64,000 nt of DNA from Arctopsyche grandis (Eukaryota; Arthropoda; Insecta; Trichoptera; Hydropsychidae). The notes beneath the pieces are model-generated. The model was not told the origin of the DNA and searched no databases. It saw only the letters and a list, made by a program, of their open reading frames with translations. Below, one piece after another: positions 12,600 to 24,599 of this stretch (positions within the stretch are counted from its first letter, which is position 1; every line of letters starts with the position of its first letter). The position numbers and the translations under genes are program-made. Location: assembly GCF_051622035.1 (NCBI RefSeq), contig NC_135362.1, positions 13,147,501 to 13,211,500 on the forward strand, written 5' to 3'.

Positions 12600-12977
12600 T
12601 TAAAGTTATGAAAAAATCATAAAACTTAGTAAAATTGTATTTTTAATGTGACTCATTCAAAAACGATATGCAGTCTGGAGTCCAGATTATCATTTTTGAA
12701 TGAATGTTATCGTCCGGATTCCGCACCGTTAATATTGGTATATTATTACAATGTGATTTATTTTTTCCATAACCTAGATTTTTTTCATTATAAGGAAAAT
12801 TTGAATTCCTATTTAACCCAGTCAATTGACGTTCTACTATAATTGCGTTAGCATTCATCAATCCCAAAGTACATTGATAACATTACGGTCGACCGACGGG
12901 ATATAAATAATTATTGTATGGGCGTGGATTGTCGTGTTGTGTCTGCTGTCAGCGGCTGTCATGAGCCCAACACCAAC

Positions 12978-14772
12978 ATGGTAAGACGCACCTTGAATTA
13001 CTCCCAAGCTAAAATACTGCTTACCCATCGTTTACACTTAAAAATTTCATTAAAAAATCATTATAAATCATTTGTTAATTAAATCCGATCATTTTTCCGG
13101 TTCATAAACATTAATTGTTCAATTATCACTCATACAATTTTACAAAATGTTAACTCGATCTTGACCGATTTATAGGGCGGAAATGTTTCGCAATTAGAAC
13201 GAGATATAGGATCAGACCAATTTCCTCCGAATGAACATTATTTTGGTTTAGTCAATGTAAGTATAAGCAATTTTGATATCTTATCTTTCTAACTAGAGTA
13301 CTGTATGAAAAGTCAAATAGAACTTTAGACATGTGACTATGTGTAATCATGTCGTTATCGTACGTGTTGTCTTTGACTTTATTTTCGTTTTAATGCTTTA
13401 TTGTTTTGGTCTATAATTATAAATGTATTCATATTATTACATACGATTTTTCTACTGTCGGTATAATCATGTTTATGCTTTAATAATTTCAGTTTGGAAA
13501 TACATGCTACAGCAATTCAGTATTGCAAGCTTTATACTTCTGCCGTCCGTTCAGAGAGAAAGTTCTCGAATACAAAGCCAAAAACAAAAGGACAAAAGAG
13601 ACGTTACTGACTTGTTTAGCTGATTTATTTTATAGCATAGCAACGCAAAAAAAGAAAGTTGGCTCTATAGCGCCGAAAAAATTCATTGCCAGACTTCGCA
13701 AAGAAAAAGGTTTTCTTATTAAACATTAAATTAAATATTGAGACTTTTTGTATACTAATTTTGTCTTCATCTTTTTTTTTTTCAGAGGAATTTGATAATT
13801 ATATGCAACAGGATGCACACGAGTTTTTAAATTTTTTAATAAATCACATAAATGAAATTATTTTAGGTAAATATTTTTGTAAAAAATTGAAATAATCTTT
13901 ACTTTATTGGCCATCACACAAGAACTGTTTTTTCAGCTGAAAGAAACCAAAATCCATGTAAGCCTAAACCAGGATCTAGTGATAGCAGTAGTAGCTCAAA
14001 CCACGAACCCACTTGGGTTCATGAAATATTTCAAGGAATACTAACGAGTGAAACACGATGCTTGAATTGCGAAACCGTCAGCAGCAAAGACGAAGACTTC
14101 TTCGATTTGCAAGTAGACGTCGACCTCAACACCAGCATCACTCATTGCTTACGATGCTTCAGCAACACAGAAACCCTATGCAGCGAGAACAAATTCAAAT
14201 GCGACCACTGCAGCAGCTATCAAGAAGCTCAAAAGAGGATGAGAGTAAAAAAGTTACCAATGATTCTAGCACTACACCTCAAAAGATTCAAATACATGGA
14301 ACAGTACAATAGGCACATAAAAGTATCGCATCGAGTTGTTTTTCCATTGGAACTTCGATTATTTAATACAGTAATAATGTTCTTCTCCACTAAATGTAAT
14401 CAAAAACGTGAATGAAACTCATATCCATGCCTTTTAATTTCAGTCTGATGATGCTGTAAATCCTGATAGATTATACGATTTGGTAGCAGTCGTAATTCAT
14501 TGCGGATCTGGTCCAAATAGAGGACATTATATAAGTATAGTTAAAAGCCATGGGTTTTGGCTGCTTTTCGATGATGATATGGTAGATGTAAGTCCCATTC
14601 AATTTAAGATCAATCTAATAAAATAATAGTCAACGATACTCAACTTCTTGTTTATGATTTTCAGAAAATAGACGCTTCTACAATTGAAGACTTCTATGGT
14701 CTCACCTCAGATATACAAAAATCCTCAGAGACTGGATATATCTTATTCTATCAGTCGAGAGACTGTGTTTAG
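12978..14772 (+). CDS. Usp12-46: Ubiquitin carboxyl-terminal hydrolase Usp12/46
   Basis: Cysteine deubiquitinase of the USP family; in animals this subfamily acts with WD40 cofactors (WDR48/UAF1, WDR20). Seven exons join in frame: 12978-12980 (ATG only), 13176-13256, 13493-13709, 13786-13866, 13937-14370, 14444-14587 and 14665-14772, about 355 aa. It has the catalytic Cys box [19 protein letters not shown], the QQDAHEFL box, the zinc ribbon CLNC...CDHC, and the His box [20 protein letters not shown]. The end YILFYQSRD matches the family. An in-frame ATG at 12918 would add MGVDCRVVSAVSGCHEPNTN; I prefer the ATG at the exon end because [13 protein letters not shown] parallels vertebrate MGTNASALEKDIG. 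The start is uncertain, the identity is not. Confidence 0.95.
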
Positions 14773-15026
14773 TCTAATAATGTATTTATATACATGCATA
14801 TAAATTGCTTCGAATTGTATGTGTGTAAACTAAATGACTCATTAGTGACAAATCATAATTAAGTAGTATCTACAAAATCCTCATCTGTTAACATCAAGTA
14901 TTGTTTGTAAATAAAAAAATTTAATATGTAATTTAAAAGCATTGTTTCGAGTTTCACCTTCCATAAATCCTCATAAAAATAAAACGACAGCATATACTTA
15001 ATGTATTTTATTTATAAATATAAAAT
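14773..15026. other. Convergent 3' ends of Usp12/46 and RpL21
   Basis: Short AT-rich spacer holding the 3' UTRs of two convergent genes. AATAAAAAAATTTAA at about 14911 is a candidate polyadenylation signal for the plus-strand gene. On the minus strand, downstream of the RpL21 stop, TTTTATTTATAAATAT sits near 15005. Confidence 0.5.
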
Positions 15027-15585
15027 TTAAGCCATACATTCATATGGGACAGGTGCTAGTACGATTGGCTCTTTCCTTGCGCAAACGGTATGGGCTTTCC
15101 TGGGTTGAGCGGGCTGTCTCTTCAAACTGAACTTCACCTTATCCTGGCGGGCTTTCCTCTGGAGGCTAAGATTCCTCTTAACGCGAGCGAGGAAATCAAT
15201 TCTGCACTTGGAGTGCTTAACGTGTTCAATGCGGATGTTGATCCTCTTGGGGATGATGTTTCCGCGTACGCGTTTGTTGACAATGACTCCTAAGGCGTGT
15301 GCGGTTACGTTGTACACACGTCCAGTCTTTCCGTGGTATGCTTTGAAGGGCATACCCTTCTGAACAGCTCCATTACCCTACAACATGTATAAAAGTTTAG
15401 TCAAAATTATTGGATAAATATAATTTGTAAATGGTCATGTAGAAAATAAAACTAACCCTGATATCTACAATGTCTCCGACTTTGTAGATTTTCATGTACG
15501 TCGACAATGGAATGACGCCATGGGAGCGGAATTTCCTGGAGAAAAGATCGCGTGTGCCGCGGCGATAACCCTTAGAGTTCGTCAT
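15027..15585 (-). CDS. RpL21: 60S ribosomal protein L21 (eL21)
   Basis: Structural protein of the large ribosomal subunit. Two coding exons, 15585-15457 and 15377-15027, join in frame (AGG|GGT) to give 159 aa, the normal length. The N-terminus [20 protein letters not shown] and the segments [35 protein letters not shown] and [14 protein letters not shown] are classic eL21. The C-terminal third (about residues 110-135) is more divergent and more basic than the usual RVKEN...KEAKEKG stretch, but [12 protein letters not shown] and APVPYECMA are retained. The gene also has an upstream non-coding exon (acceptor TTTCAG just before GCCATCATG). Confidence 0.96.
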
Positions 15586-15599
15586 GATGGCCTGAAATT

Positions 15600-16140
15600 A
15601 AAAAACAAATAAATAAAAAAAATTGAACAAATTTAGTGTGTAATAGAAATAATTTTTCAGTGAACAGAATATTTCTGAAAACAAATCGAATGTTTTCCAC
15701 AAAATCAAGTCTCATTGGTGTAATAATATAAAATCAGAATTTTTACAAATACTATTATAAACTGAGAGCACTAATTTGATCAAGATAATTCAAAGACTAG
15801 TCTCAAACGATGAAAGAACCTAATCGGTATGGAATGAACGCATACCAATATCAAAGAATGTCAATATCAATTTGGAATGACCAAAAGGGTGTAAGTATTT
15901 ATCAGTTTCATGTGATATTACAATTAGGTGCCAAATTGTTTACAAATTATAAATGATATTATTGGGCGCTGGTACGATGTAGAGGTTATGTATGACACGT
16001 GTGGACAGAAGGGGGGCGCCCCACTGCGAAATGCGGCGATGTGTTGCCAGCGCCGGGGTGACGTGTCTCAAAGGTCTCCCGTCGCCCCTGGCGCTACGCC
16101 CCACTCTGGCGCCCCCCTGCGCCCCTTTCACTCTCACTTA
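15600..16140. other. RpL21 intron 1, with a GC-rich palindrome-prone block
   Basis: The intron between the leader exon and the coding exon of RpL21. Its upstream part (about 16010-16130) is GC-rich and contains several GGCGC/GCGCC blocks that can pair. I looked for a hosted C/D snoRNA (boxes TGATGA/CTGA with terminal stem) and saw none that I can support. Confidence 0.4.
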
Positions 16141-16141
16141 C

Positions 16142-16176
16142 GTGTGATCCGCTGACAGGCCGACAGAAAAGGAGAG
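16142..16176 (-). promoter_or_regulatory. Likely RpL21 TOP transcription start and untranslated exon 1
   Basis: The minus strand reads CTCTCCTTTTCTGTCGG, a terminal oligopyrimidine start. About 30 bases later comes the donor GATCACAC|GTAAGTGAG. The matching acceptor is at about 15592, just before the RpL21 ATG. A TOP tract followed by a tiny leader exon is the usual ribosomal-protein gene architecture, so translational control through TOP/mTOR is inferred. Confidence 0.65.
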
Positions 16177-16419
16177 CCGGAACCGCGATGGACGCCGCGC
16201 ACGCACAAAGCTACTAGAAATACTTTTCGCCACACCCTTCTATTAAAAGTTTTTCATTTAAAAAATTGATTTTTTCAACAAAATATTACACGATTGAAGT
16301 ATTTAATAATTTATATGTCATTTAATTTCTAAATTTAAATTTTTGAATATGAAATTTATTTATATTTCTATTGAAGAAAACTAAAGTTTTTACATACATA
16401 TATATGAATATAAAACGGT

Positions 16420-16615
16420 AAACGATTTATTTCGCACATTGCGATCACGCGCAAGGCAATCTATACCACGAAAATCGCAAATACAGAATATCTGACACTC
16501 AAATTCTCGTAGCTAACTCTCAATGAATGGAATTTTCGACCGTCAAATATTCCGTGATCGAGATTTTAGTGACGTGTGTGAGATCACCTTGTGTGAAATA
16601 GTCACCGATCATATA
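16420..16615 (+). repeat. Direct repeat, copy 1 (partner at 17575-17775)
   Basis: Shares with 17575-17775 a stretch running from TTTCNCACATTGC through GGAATTTTCG and CCGTGATCGAGATTTTAGTG to AATANTCAC(C/T)GA, roughly 75-80% identical by eye. The two copies are about 1.15 kb apart in the same orientation. No coding potential. The family is unknown. Confidence 0.6.
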
Positions 16616-16663
16616 AAACAATGCAGTGTTGATCGGTTCGAATACTGTAATTATTGAAAAAAC

Positions 16664-16900
16664 GGTTCGGTGATTACTAGTCAAATGTGAACCGGTCACA
16701 GGACAACCGGTCGCTCTAGATCGGTCACACGTGATCACCCGTCACACTAAAACTGGTCACGAGAAAACTGGTCACACCCTAAAATCGGTTAACCAGTTTT
16801 CTCGTGACCAGTTTTAGTGTGACGGGTGATCACGTGTGACCGATCTAAAGCGACCGGTTGTCCTGTGACTGGTTCACATATGACTAGTAGTCTGTTTACC
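16664..16900. mobile_element. Foldback MITE (family B), full-length copy
   Basis: A 237-bp element whose two halves are inverted copies built around GTGACGGGTGATCACGTG and ACAACCGGTCGCT. It begins GGTTCGGTGATTACTAGT and ends ACTAGTAGTCTGTTTACC. The flanks carry a perfect 8-bp duplication GAAAAAAC (16656-16663 and 16901-16908). Other copies are at 41338-41591 (full) and 18461-18580 (half). No open frame. Confidence 0.85.
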
Positions 16901-17157
16901 GAAAAAACATTTCTAATAGGTCTGCCAATTTTTAAAACAAAAACAATTATTATGCATTATTTCTATTTTTATCAGAACCCTTGACTTGGTTGAGAAATAA
17001 ATACATTTTTCTTGGATGTCAGGTTTAACTTCCAATTCTCAAATTTATTTAAATCATAAAATTAATGAAAATTTATTTATTATCACGATATGAAATGTTA
17101 AAAAAATCAATAAGAATTTTAAAATCAAATTTAATTAAAATTCTATGCATCAAAATC

Positions 17158-17158
<1 letters not shown>

Positions 17159-17244
<86 letters not shown>

Positions 17245-17248
17245 TTTT
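17159..17248. repeat. (TA)n microsatellite followed by poly-T
   Basis: About 68 bases of alternating TA from 17159, then about 22 T. A second (TA)n run lies at 26402-26440. Confidence 0.95.
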
Positions 17249-17574
17249 AAATATTTACACTTCTTAATTTGAATATTGAATTAAAACATTCCTATTAAAA
17301 TTTAAAAAATATAAAAAAAAACTACTCAAATAACATATGTATCGATTAATTTTGAAAAAATTGCAATCCATCAGCGAACATTACTAGATTAGTAAGTACA
17401 TATGTATGTAGAATTAAAAGAATATTCTTTGATTTCAGCTACACTTAATTTTTTTTTTGAAAATATTAAAATTCCTAAAGAATGACTTTTCAAGTCACAA
17501 ATAAAAGTTAATTGAACTTAAATCGTTCTAAAAAAAAAAACTATTTTAGTTACATATTTAACTCATTGTTAGTA

Positions 17575-17775
17575 ATCAGATTATTTCACACATTGCAATC
17601 GCGCACACGACAATCGTTGCCATGAAAATCGTGAATATGAAATATCTGGCACTCAAGCTCTCGTTAGTATGATAGTTAGCGTCTAATAATCTCGATGTAT
17701 GGAATTTTCGGGTACAAGATTTTCCGTGATCGAGATTTTAGTGACGTGTGCGAGATTGATTTGTGTGGAATAATC
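17575..17775 (+). repeat. Direct repeat, copy 2 (partner at 16420-16615)
   Basis: Matches the copy near 16420 across about 200 bp, including CCGTGATCGAGATTTTAGTG and the preceding GGAATTTTCG. It carries a short insertion relative to that copy (GTTAGTATGATAGTTAGCG region). Confidence 0.6.
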
Positions 17776-18460
17776 ACTGAACCCTCATTATTTTAGCTCA
17801 TAAACTCATTCATAGCTCATAAGTCAGTATGTGTTGTGAATATGCAAATCAATAAATGGCAAACAACATAATTACCTATATACGAGTATGTACATGCAAC
17901 AATACCGCTATGTTTCATTACAATAACTACGGGTCTAATACGAGAATATCAATTGGATATATGTATGTACGTAATTGAATCTTTGTTCAAATAAAACTAA
18001 TTTCAAATTATACTCAGAATTGTTAACATCTTGCACAAACAGGCACAAAAAATTTGGCGTTTAAACCAAGTGTGAATGCAACTTCAGGGGAAATCTCGAG
18101 TTATCACAAATGACTCATGCAGTGGTTTGAGTAATTGGTACGCGAATCTTTAAAAACATGTTATGTATTTTATATTCATAGCACTGACGCAACTCTGCAG
18201 AATAATAACTCACATAAAATTAAAATATACACGAACACTTCCAGTGCAATATTTACACAATGCATTCGATAACGCATATTCGTTTATACAAGGAGTTCTA
18301 AAATTAAGTTGTATAATTAAATACAAAACTATAAATTTGAATCCAAGTATTGTTTCATTTATATCATGTGACAAAGCGATTTTATATGCCTATTAATAAA
18401 TCGTCCAATTTTTTCATAAAATTTTTGAGATAAATGTTATATACATACATATGTACATAG

Positions 18461-18580
18461 GTAAACGGACTACTAGTCATATGTGAACCAATCACAGGAC
18501 AACCGGTCGCTCTAGATCGGTCACACGTGATCACCCGTCACACTAAAACTGGTAACGAGAAAACTGGTCACACCCTTAAA
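18461..18580. mobile_element. Foldback MITE (family B), half copy
   Basis: One arm of the family B foldback (GTAAACGGACTACTAGT... through CACACTAAAACTGG to AACTGGTCACACCC). The second arm is absent. It directly abuts the repeat at 18580-18810. Confidence 0.75.
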
Positions 18581-18810
18581 CATGTGTAGTCGCCACGAAA
18601 AAATTCAAGTATAATTATTTTATTAATTTGATGAAAATATAAAAAAATCATTATATTTTATAAACCGGAAGTGGGATTTTTTTCTCTTAGAAAGGTCAAA
18701 AATGTTGTGGCCACTATTCTGTCCACACCCCTGAACGTATCAAGCTGAAAGTGTATATTTGTATTATTTATGTACTAACTTAGAGCTGATAAGGTTTTGG
18801 TCAGATATTT
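18580..18810 (-). repeat. Repeat family C, inverted relative to 22310-22560
   Basis: Contains CACGAAAAAATTCAAGTATAAT, GGTCAAAAATGTTGTG and GTCCACACCCCTGAACGTATC. The reverse complement recurs at 22310-22560 and, more diverged, at 56130-56340. Together with the 22310 copy it brackets the first PARP-like gene. Confidence 0.65.
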
Positions 18811-18986
18811 AATGTGTATAATACTGATAGTGATTTTAAGTATTAAAAAAAATTGAACAAAATCCGACGTAGAACTTTTGTCTTGTGCAAGTTTCCATAC
18901 ATTTGCGCTCAATTTGTATCGCTGTCATAGTTATTAGTATTTCATAAACTGACTGTACGGTTCAATATCGAATTTTGTTTTGTAAC

Positions 18987-19214
18987 CATTGATGTATAAT
19001 ACACTAGATCCACCCTCACGTCTTATACTGGTCTCTCTTTTGGCGTATGCAAAATACATGGCGCATGCACAGTTTCTCTTAGTAGGTAGGTAGGTACCGC
19101 TGCATCGTAGAGAAAAAAACCTTTACTTCCCCGCTAGTTAAACCCCCCGCACCCCTCAGTTAGTGAAGACAAGATCTCCGACCAAAATCACACGTCAGGG
19201 CCCATCTATCAATG
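18987..19214. mobile_element. MITE (family D) with long terminal inverted repeats
   Basis: Left end CATTGATGTATAATACACTA followed by GATCCACCCTCACGT; right end the inverted ACGTCAGGGCCCATCT-ATCAATG. The interior (TCTCTTAGTAGGTAGGTAGG, CCGCACCCCTCAGTTAGTG) recurs inverted at 34148-34388, while both copies start with the same outer sequence because it belongs to the inverted termini. No coding sequence. Confidence 0.65.
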
Positions 19215-19553
19215 TTTATAACCTTCTTATATTCCTCAAATACACACATAGATAAAGTCATGGGTTGGTCACACTCGATTTTTTTTTATATTGTTCTTCT
19301 TTCATGTTATACATATAACATTCTGGAACTAGTTGTGTGTACATCTAGGTCTTATCGTATTTATTATTCAATTGCTAGAGTTGGGCGAACTCGAACATAT
19401 TGAAGCTGACTCAAATTGATAAAAGGTTTGTGACCAGTCCGCTCACAGCATTGCAACCACAAACAAAGCAATCTACAACGTCAGTCAGCGATTGGTCCTG
19501 GTGTGAGTAAGAGCGTGTATGCTGTTCGAATTGATCTGAAATTAACATTTATC

Positions 19554-21604
19554 ATGTCTTTGACTCTGAGCGATTACAATGACTACTATCCATCCACTTG
19601 GGAGAAGAGCGCAGCGTACGAGACTACACTCTACGTTTTGTAAGTGATATAAATTTTAATTTGAATTTAACTTAACGGCTTGGCGCGCAATTCGTATCTA
19701 CATACCTGTACATATCTCATATTCCAACTATCTTGATAGTGGGTTAACTCTTAATCTAGTTACTAAATATTGGTTAGAATATCATGACCAACTTATCTCT
19801 ACAGTATCGTGGAATATAAAATATGATTCTGGTTTGTTTATGTTTACTCATTCAGTTTGGTGTTTGAAGCATCCTGTCCAAATGTTTTCATTTTGTTTTG
19901 TATTGTAGCTTTTGATTTACGTGAATAATTATTTTCATGTGAAATTTTACACTCATTATGTATGTAGTTGGAAGTTACGCTAAAATTAAACATTGTATAA
20001 ATAGCACGGAATTCAGCACCAGGACTGTTTATTTTTCTGCAGGATAAATGACAATAAATGTGAGAATTTTTGGAGTTTGAGATTTTTAAATCGGCGATTA
20101 CAAATGTTTTAATGAATTTTTATTGAAACACTTCTCTGTGTCCGAAAATAATACGCTGCAGATTAGTATGGCTTGTACAGGGTTGCCAGATTTTCAAAAT
20201 CGAACGCTAAAAAAAAAGTAAGAATTAATGAAGAAATTAAGAAAAAAACATTTCTAACTAAATTATAATGTATGTAAATGTAAATAAGTACATACATATA
20301 TATGTAGATGTAGATGAGAACATGTAAAAATAGTCACTTAATGATCCACAGAAATCACAGTTATTAAAATATATTGGATACAATTATAAGAATTACATTT
20401 TGGTTTAAATGCAAAAATTAAAGGCAACTTTGGCCTGGTAATTAAATTTATTATTATTCTTTGGAACTTGGTTGATTTGCAGGGTCTAGGGTACATATAT
20501 ATTTTACGTCAATGGCAGTATGAAAATTGCGTGGTATCAGTTTTTTAAATGATTATTTCAATTTGCCATTTGAGATACGGTGTCCAATTTCATACTGTCA
20601 ATGACATCACGTCTATAACATTGTTGTTATGTATTCAATATGTTTATCAGTAGGTTTAATATTTCGATAACATTGTTCTTGCAAAATGATACTGTTGGTA
20701 TGTATGCTTTTTGATTCTTATTTGCGGTGCTTCCCCCTTATTGCCAACATTGCAAATCGAGAACTTTTGTGTTTCTGTATCTGTGCAGTGACTATTGTCC
20801 GACATATTTAGGTATTGTAAATACAATTGAATAGCTTATCCACATGTAATATTCAATTGTAAGTAGGTAGGGTCTGATACTATGCTAAAAATTTTCAATT
20901 GAAATTGTGGGTAGATACCGCATCATGGAAACCAAATAGTTCAAGTTACGGATTAGCCCTTCCTGAAATTACTGATAATGTGTAATGGTTTATCGAAATG
21001 TTTTTGTATGTATTCATGTCCTGTGATGTTGCACGGGATGTGAATCTAAAATTTATAAATATGTATTTAGTTACAGATGAGTCCTTCCTAAAATTACTAG
21101 GCAATTATCCTTTTAGGGGTTTTTTATCAATATATTTTTTACATTTTCAGGAAAGAGTTACAGGAACATCAGGACGAATATCAAACAATCAAGAAAGCAT
21201 TTACCTCGGTAACTCCGACTAAGATACACAGGATTCAACATCCAACAGCGTATTTACGGTACTTAGTACATACTGAATTTTTGGAAAATGAAAATATCGA
21301 CTATACTGAGGTTCGTATTATTTAAATATATTGAACACATAAAGTATTAGTCCAAACTAAGTTTATTTTCAAATATAATACTTTTTTTTTTCAGAGTATT
21401 GCATACTTTCCTGTAGACACCCCTAAAATGGATGTATGCATTAGTTACAACTGCGACAACCGAGTGCTTTCGGGCAATGAGAACTTTCAATCTACCGTAC
21501 CCAGCTATTTGGGAACGGAAAAGTCTGTTATTGTCGTCCAAAAGCGTTCTTGCTCTATTGACACTGATAAAAATTACTATCCTATCTACGCTGTCCAATT
21601 TTAA
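19554..21604 (+). CDS. Small PARP-like protein, copy 1 (151 aa, function unknown)
   Basis: Three exons join in frame: 19554-19639, 21151-21310 and 21395-21604 (456 nt). Intron 1 is 1.5 kb and intron 2 is 84 bp. The N-terminal part (DEYQTIKKAF...KIHRIQHPTAYLRYLVHTEF) resembles the helical start of PARP12/TIPARP-type catalytic domains (Y..V...F...I.RIQNP.LW..Y). The C-terminal part (NRVLSGNENF...VPSYLG, ending YYPIYAVQF) resembles the closing strands ending YPEYLIQY. The HGT...Y...E catalytic middle is absent, so no enzymatic activity is expected. No signal peptide or membrane segment. A close paralogue with identical exon phases lies at 25147-25826. The PARP link is my inference from pattern; the gene structure is read directly. 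Confidence 0.7.
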
Positions 21605-22309
21605 AATGGATCTTAAATTTTTCCCTAACAAGTCTTATAAGGCTCAAATATATATTTTTAATGTTCTTTGTCCTGTTTAGTTAAGAAATAAATAATTTCC
21701 AATCGCACAATCCACCAGTACATTATTTTTTTATGACACATCTGTTGTACATACATACATATATTATTTATAACGAATGCATCGCTTCTTCACAGCACAG
21801 TGGTGATAGGTTCATGATTTGACTGAGCCTCAGTTATATTCATTTTTTTTTACTAACCTCTTATTGTATTATGGATGCAAATCAAAATATAGAATATCAA
21901 AGTTAAGAATTATACAAATGCAGAATATTCTTCCTCCTACTATATATGTTCGTATTCCTCAATATTTCCTACACTTTGATATTCCAAATTCGAAAATTTT
22001 ACATTTGTACAATTCGAAATATTGATATTCTATATTTTGACTGCCTCCCCATATTGTATTGGAATATACTGATGATTTCAAAATTACATGATGACCACAT
22101 TTGCTTGGCAATACAATGCACTAAAGTTATAAGTTTTATATTCAATTCAATCACCTATTGATTCCTTTTTACGACAATACTAGTAGGAGAATAAGATTAT
22201 TTTTACTTAAAATCACCATCTTTATTATACACAATAAATATCAAGAAGATTAAAAAAATTTAAAAGGTCAAAATAAAATAATGAAATATTGTTTAAAAAA
22301 AAATACTAC

Positions 22310-22920
22310 TTCCGGTTTACGAATTCTGACCAAAACCTTATGAGCTCTAAGTTAGTACATAAAGAATACGAATATAAATTTTCAGCTTGATACGTTCAGG
22401 GGTGTGGACAGAATAGTGGGCACAACATTTTTGACCTTTCTAAGAGAAAAAAATCCCACCTGCGGTTTATAAAATATAATGATTTTTTTTTTATTTTCAT
22501 CACATTAATACAAGAATTATACTTGAATTTTTTCGTGACGACCACACATGTTTAAGGGGTCGGAAAAATTAGTGGAAGAAAATCTGAACAAGAGCAAACT
22601 GCCACTTCCGGTTGACGGATGCTTACCAAATTGTATACATAACTTGGTATTAAGCTTAAACTGATAGATATGAAATTTTTGAGAAAAACAAAAAACCTCG
22701 ACTCGAGAGTAAAATTACTACAGATAAAAATATTAAGTTATAAAGATTACTATTTTTTATTAGATGTAAAAAAATTTCAGTCCGATTCAGTTAGCGGTTT
22801 GGGAGATAATTGAATTCAAAAACTTAAAAAAAGAGGACACCTATTCGGTTCGAAAAGTTTTCGAATCAGTCAAAATCTCGAGTTCGAATTTTCGCATTAT
22901 CACAAAACTTCATATATTGT
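22310..22920 (+). repeat. Repeat family C, extended copy
   Basis: The first half is the inverted partner of 18580-18810. It continues with AAGAGCAAACTGCCACTTCC and CGATTCAGTTAGCGGTTTGG, which recur at about 56300-56330 and 57130-57200. It looks like a several-hundred-bp transposon relic of unknown class with no coding frame. Confidence 0.6.
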
Positions 22921-23189
22921 TACTACGTTCATAGATAAAGTAATAAAAGTTAGTACAGGCTATGCATCATTGAATACGAATTGACCATTGTTTGGCGAGT
23001 AAACGAGAGGCAAATAAGAGTGTCGGCCAGGTGTGGGCGGAAAACTTTTTCCATCTCGTGCACCCATGTTGGGTAACTAAAGTGAGTGAAAAGACGATGG
23101 ATGGTGAAAGATGGACAGTCCGGTTCGCATGCTCTCATCTTGGGTCTTTGGTGCCGTGCAGTCTGGGGGTTGTCTATAAACGTCATGGT

Positions 23190-24130
23190 TAACTTAGGGT
23201 TGTCAGGCGACCCGATTAATCGGGACTATCACCAGTTTTAAGTCTCGTATCCCGGTGTCCCGAACAAACCTCCCGGGACGCCCAAATGTCTCGGTTTACT
23301 ACTTTTTAAATTCCTAGAGAAGTTTTTAACTCAGAATTAAAAAATATGTAACATTGACTATGAACATTAAAGACGATGACAGATGAAAGAAATAGACTTT
23401 CTGTGGATTGTGTTGAAAATGTTCTAAAATGCATTGAGAACTATGATTTAAATTGTTGCCAAATGTATGATTATCTAATTACAAACAAAATACTCTTGCA
23501 AAAGGCTCAATTTAATAAAAAGTATAAAAAAATGTAGATTTTAGAAACCTATTTATTAAAAAAATTGTATTTTTTAAATTTAGATGTTTATGGTTGCTTT
23601 TGATCCTATTCGTTGGTTTATATTACATTGTTGTTTTTAAATTTTTTTTTTATGTTCCTATTTAAGTAATCAATATAATTAAATTAAAAATTATTTGATC
23701 TGATTTTTTTTTTGGGGGGGGTGACAAGTATACTCCAAGTTAATTTAATTATTATTTTGCCACTAAAAAGGAGGTGGGAATAAAGTTAAAGTTCATATAA
23801 GATGCAGGTATCTCATTTCCTAGTGTTGAATTCGTTATCAGGAACATCTTCAATAAGTCGAAATAATCAGTCAAAATAACACTGGACAACCAAAAAAATT
23901 ACCCAAACGGAGATTTATCGGTCTGTATCAAGTTTGACCTGTATTCAATTTTGGCGCTGAATTCGAATATGATAATGATTTGCTCTCGTTTATGAGATAT
24001 GAGCGTTTTTAAAAATAATAAAAAAAATCTCTGGTTCACCATCGACACAATGTTGGCGACCCTAATCATAAGATTTAAATAGGATACAAAATGGGAGAAG
24101 AAACTGATATGTAATTGACTCATTAATATG
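23190..24130. other. Possible hAT-like relic between inverted GTCGCC-type ends
   Basis: A left end TAGGGTTGTCAGGCGACCC (about 23200) faces an inverted TTGGCGACCCTAATC at about 24053-24067. No transposase is recognisable in between, which is AT-rich. Ends of this style occur in hAT relics. Weak. Confidence 0.3.
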
Positions 24131-24599
24131 GATGCGAAACGTGAACTCTGAAGACCAGGATGATCAGCCGCATCGAAGCTTTTGAAATGTGCGTTTACAG
24201 TAGGGTTACAAACAAATATAAATACAAAAAAAAATATATTTAAATTAAGAATATTTTGCAACGGTATGCACATTTTTAAGAAATTCATCGCAATTTTCTT
24301 TTTTTTGCATGAAGTCTTCGCAAGTATTATACTCGAAATTGCATTTTGTTATAACCATTGCTTTTACGGTATCAATATTCATCTGCGACTTATCTGCTGT
24401 CCGCAAGTTATTGATAATCGAAAATACTCGTTCAGTAGCAAGAGTGATTAAATCTATAACTTTTACTTGAACGCCTTCTTTGCGATCAAAATATCTAATG
24501 AGGATTGTAAATAACTTTTATCTTAATGGTTTTAAGTATTCGTGTAAATGGTAATAAAGCGTGTTTTCTAATTTGATTTTAAGAATGAATATTGCAAAT

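Noticed and set aside
12147-12611. 154-codon frame in E2 considered as a host gene
   Set aside because: Lies wholly within the terminal repeats of the Harbinger element and its second half matches the non-coding part of E1.
17065-17250. Open frame of alternating Tyr-Ile
   Set aside because: It translates a (TA)n microsatellite and poly-T.
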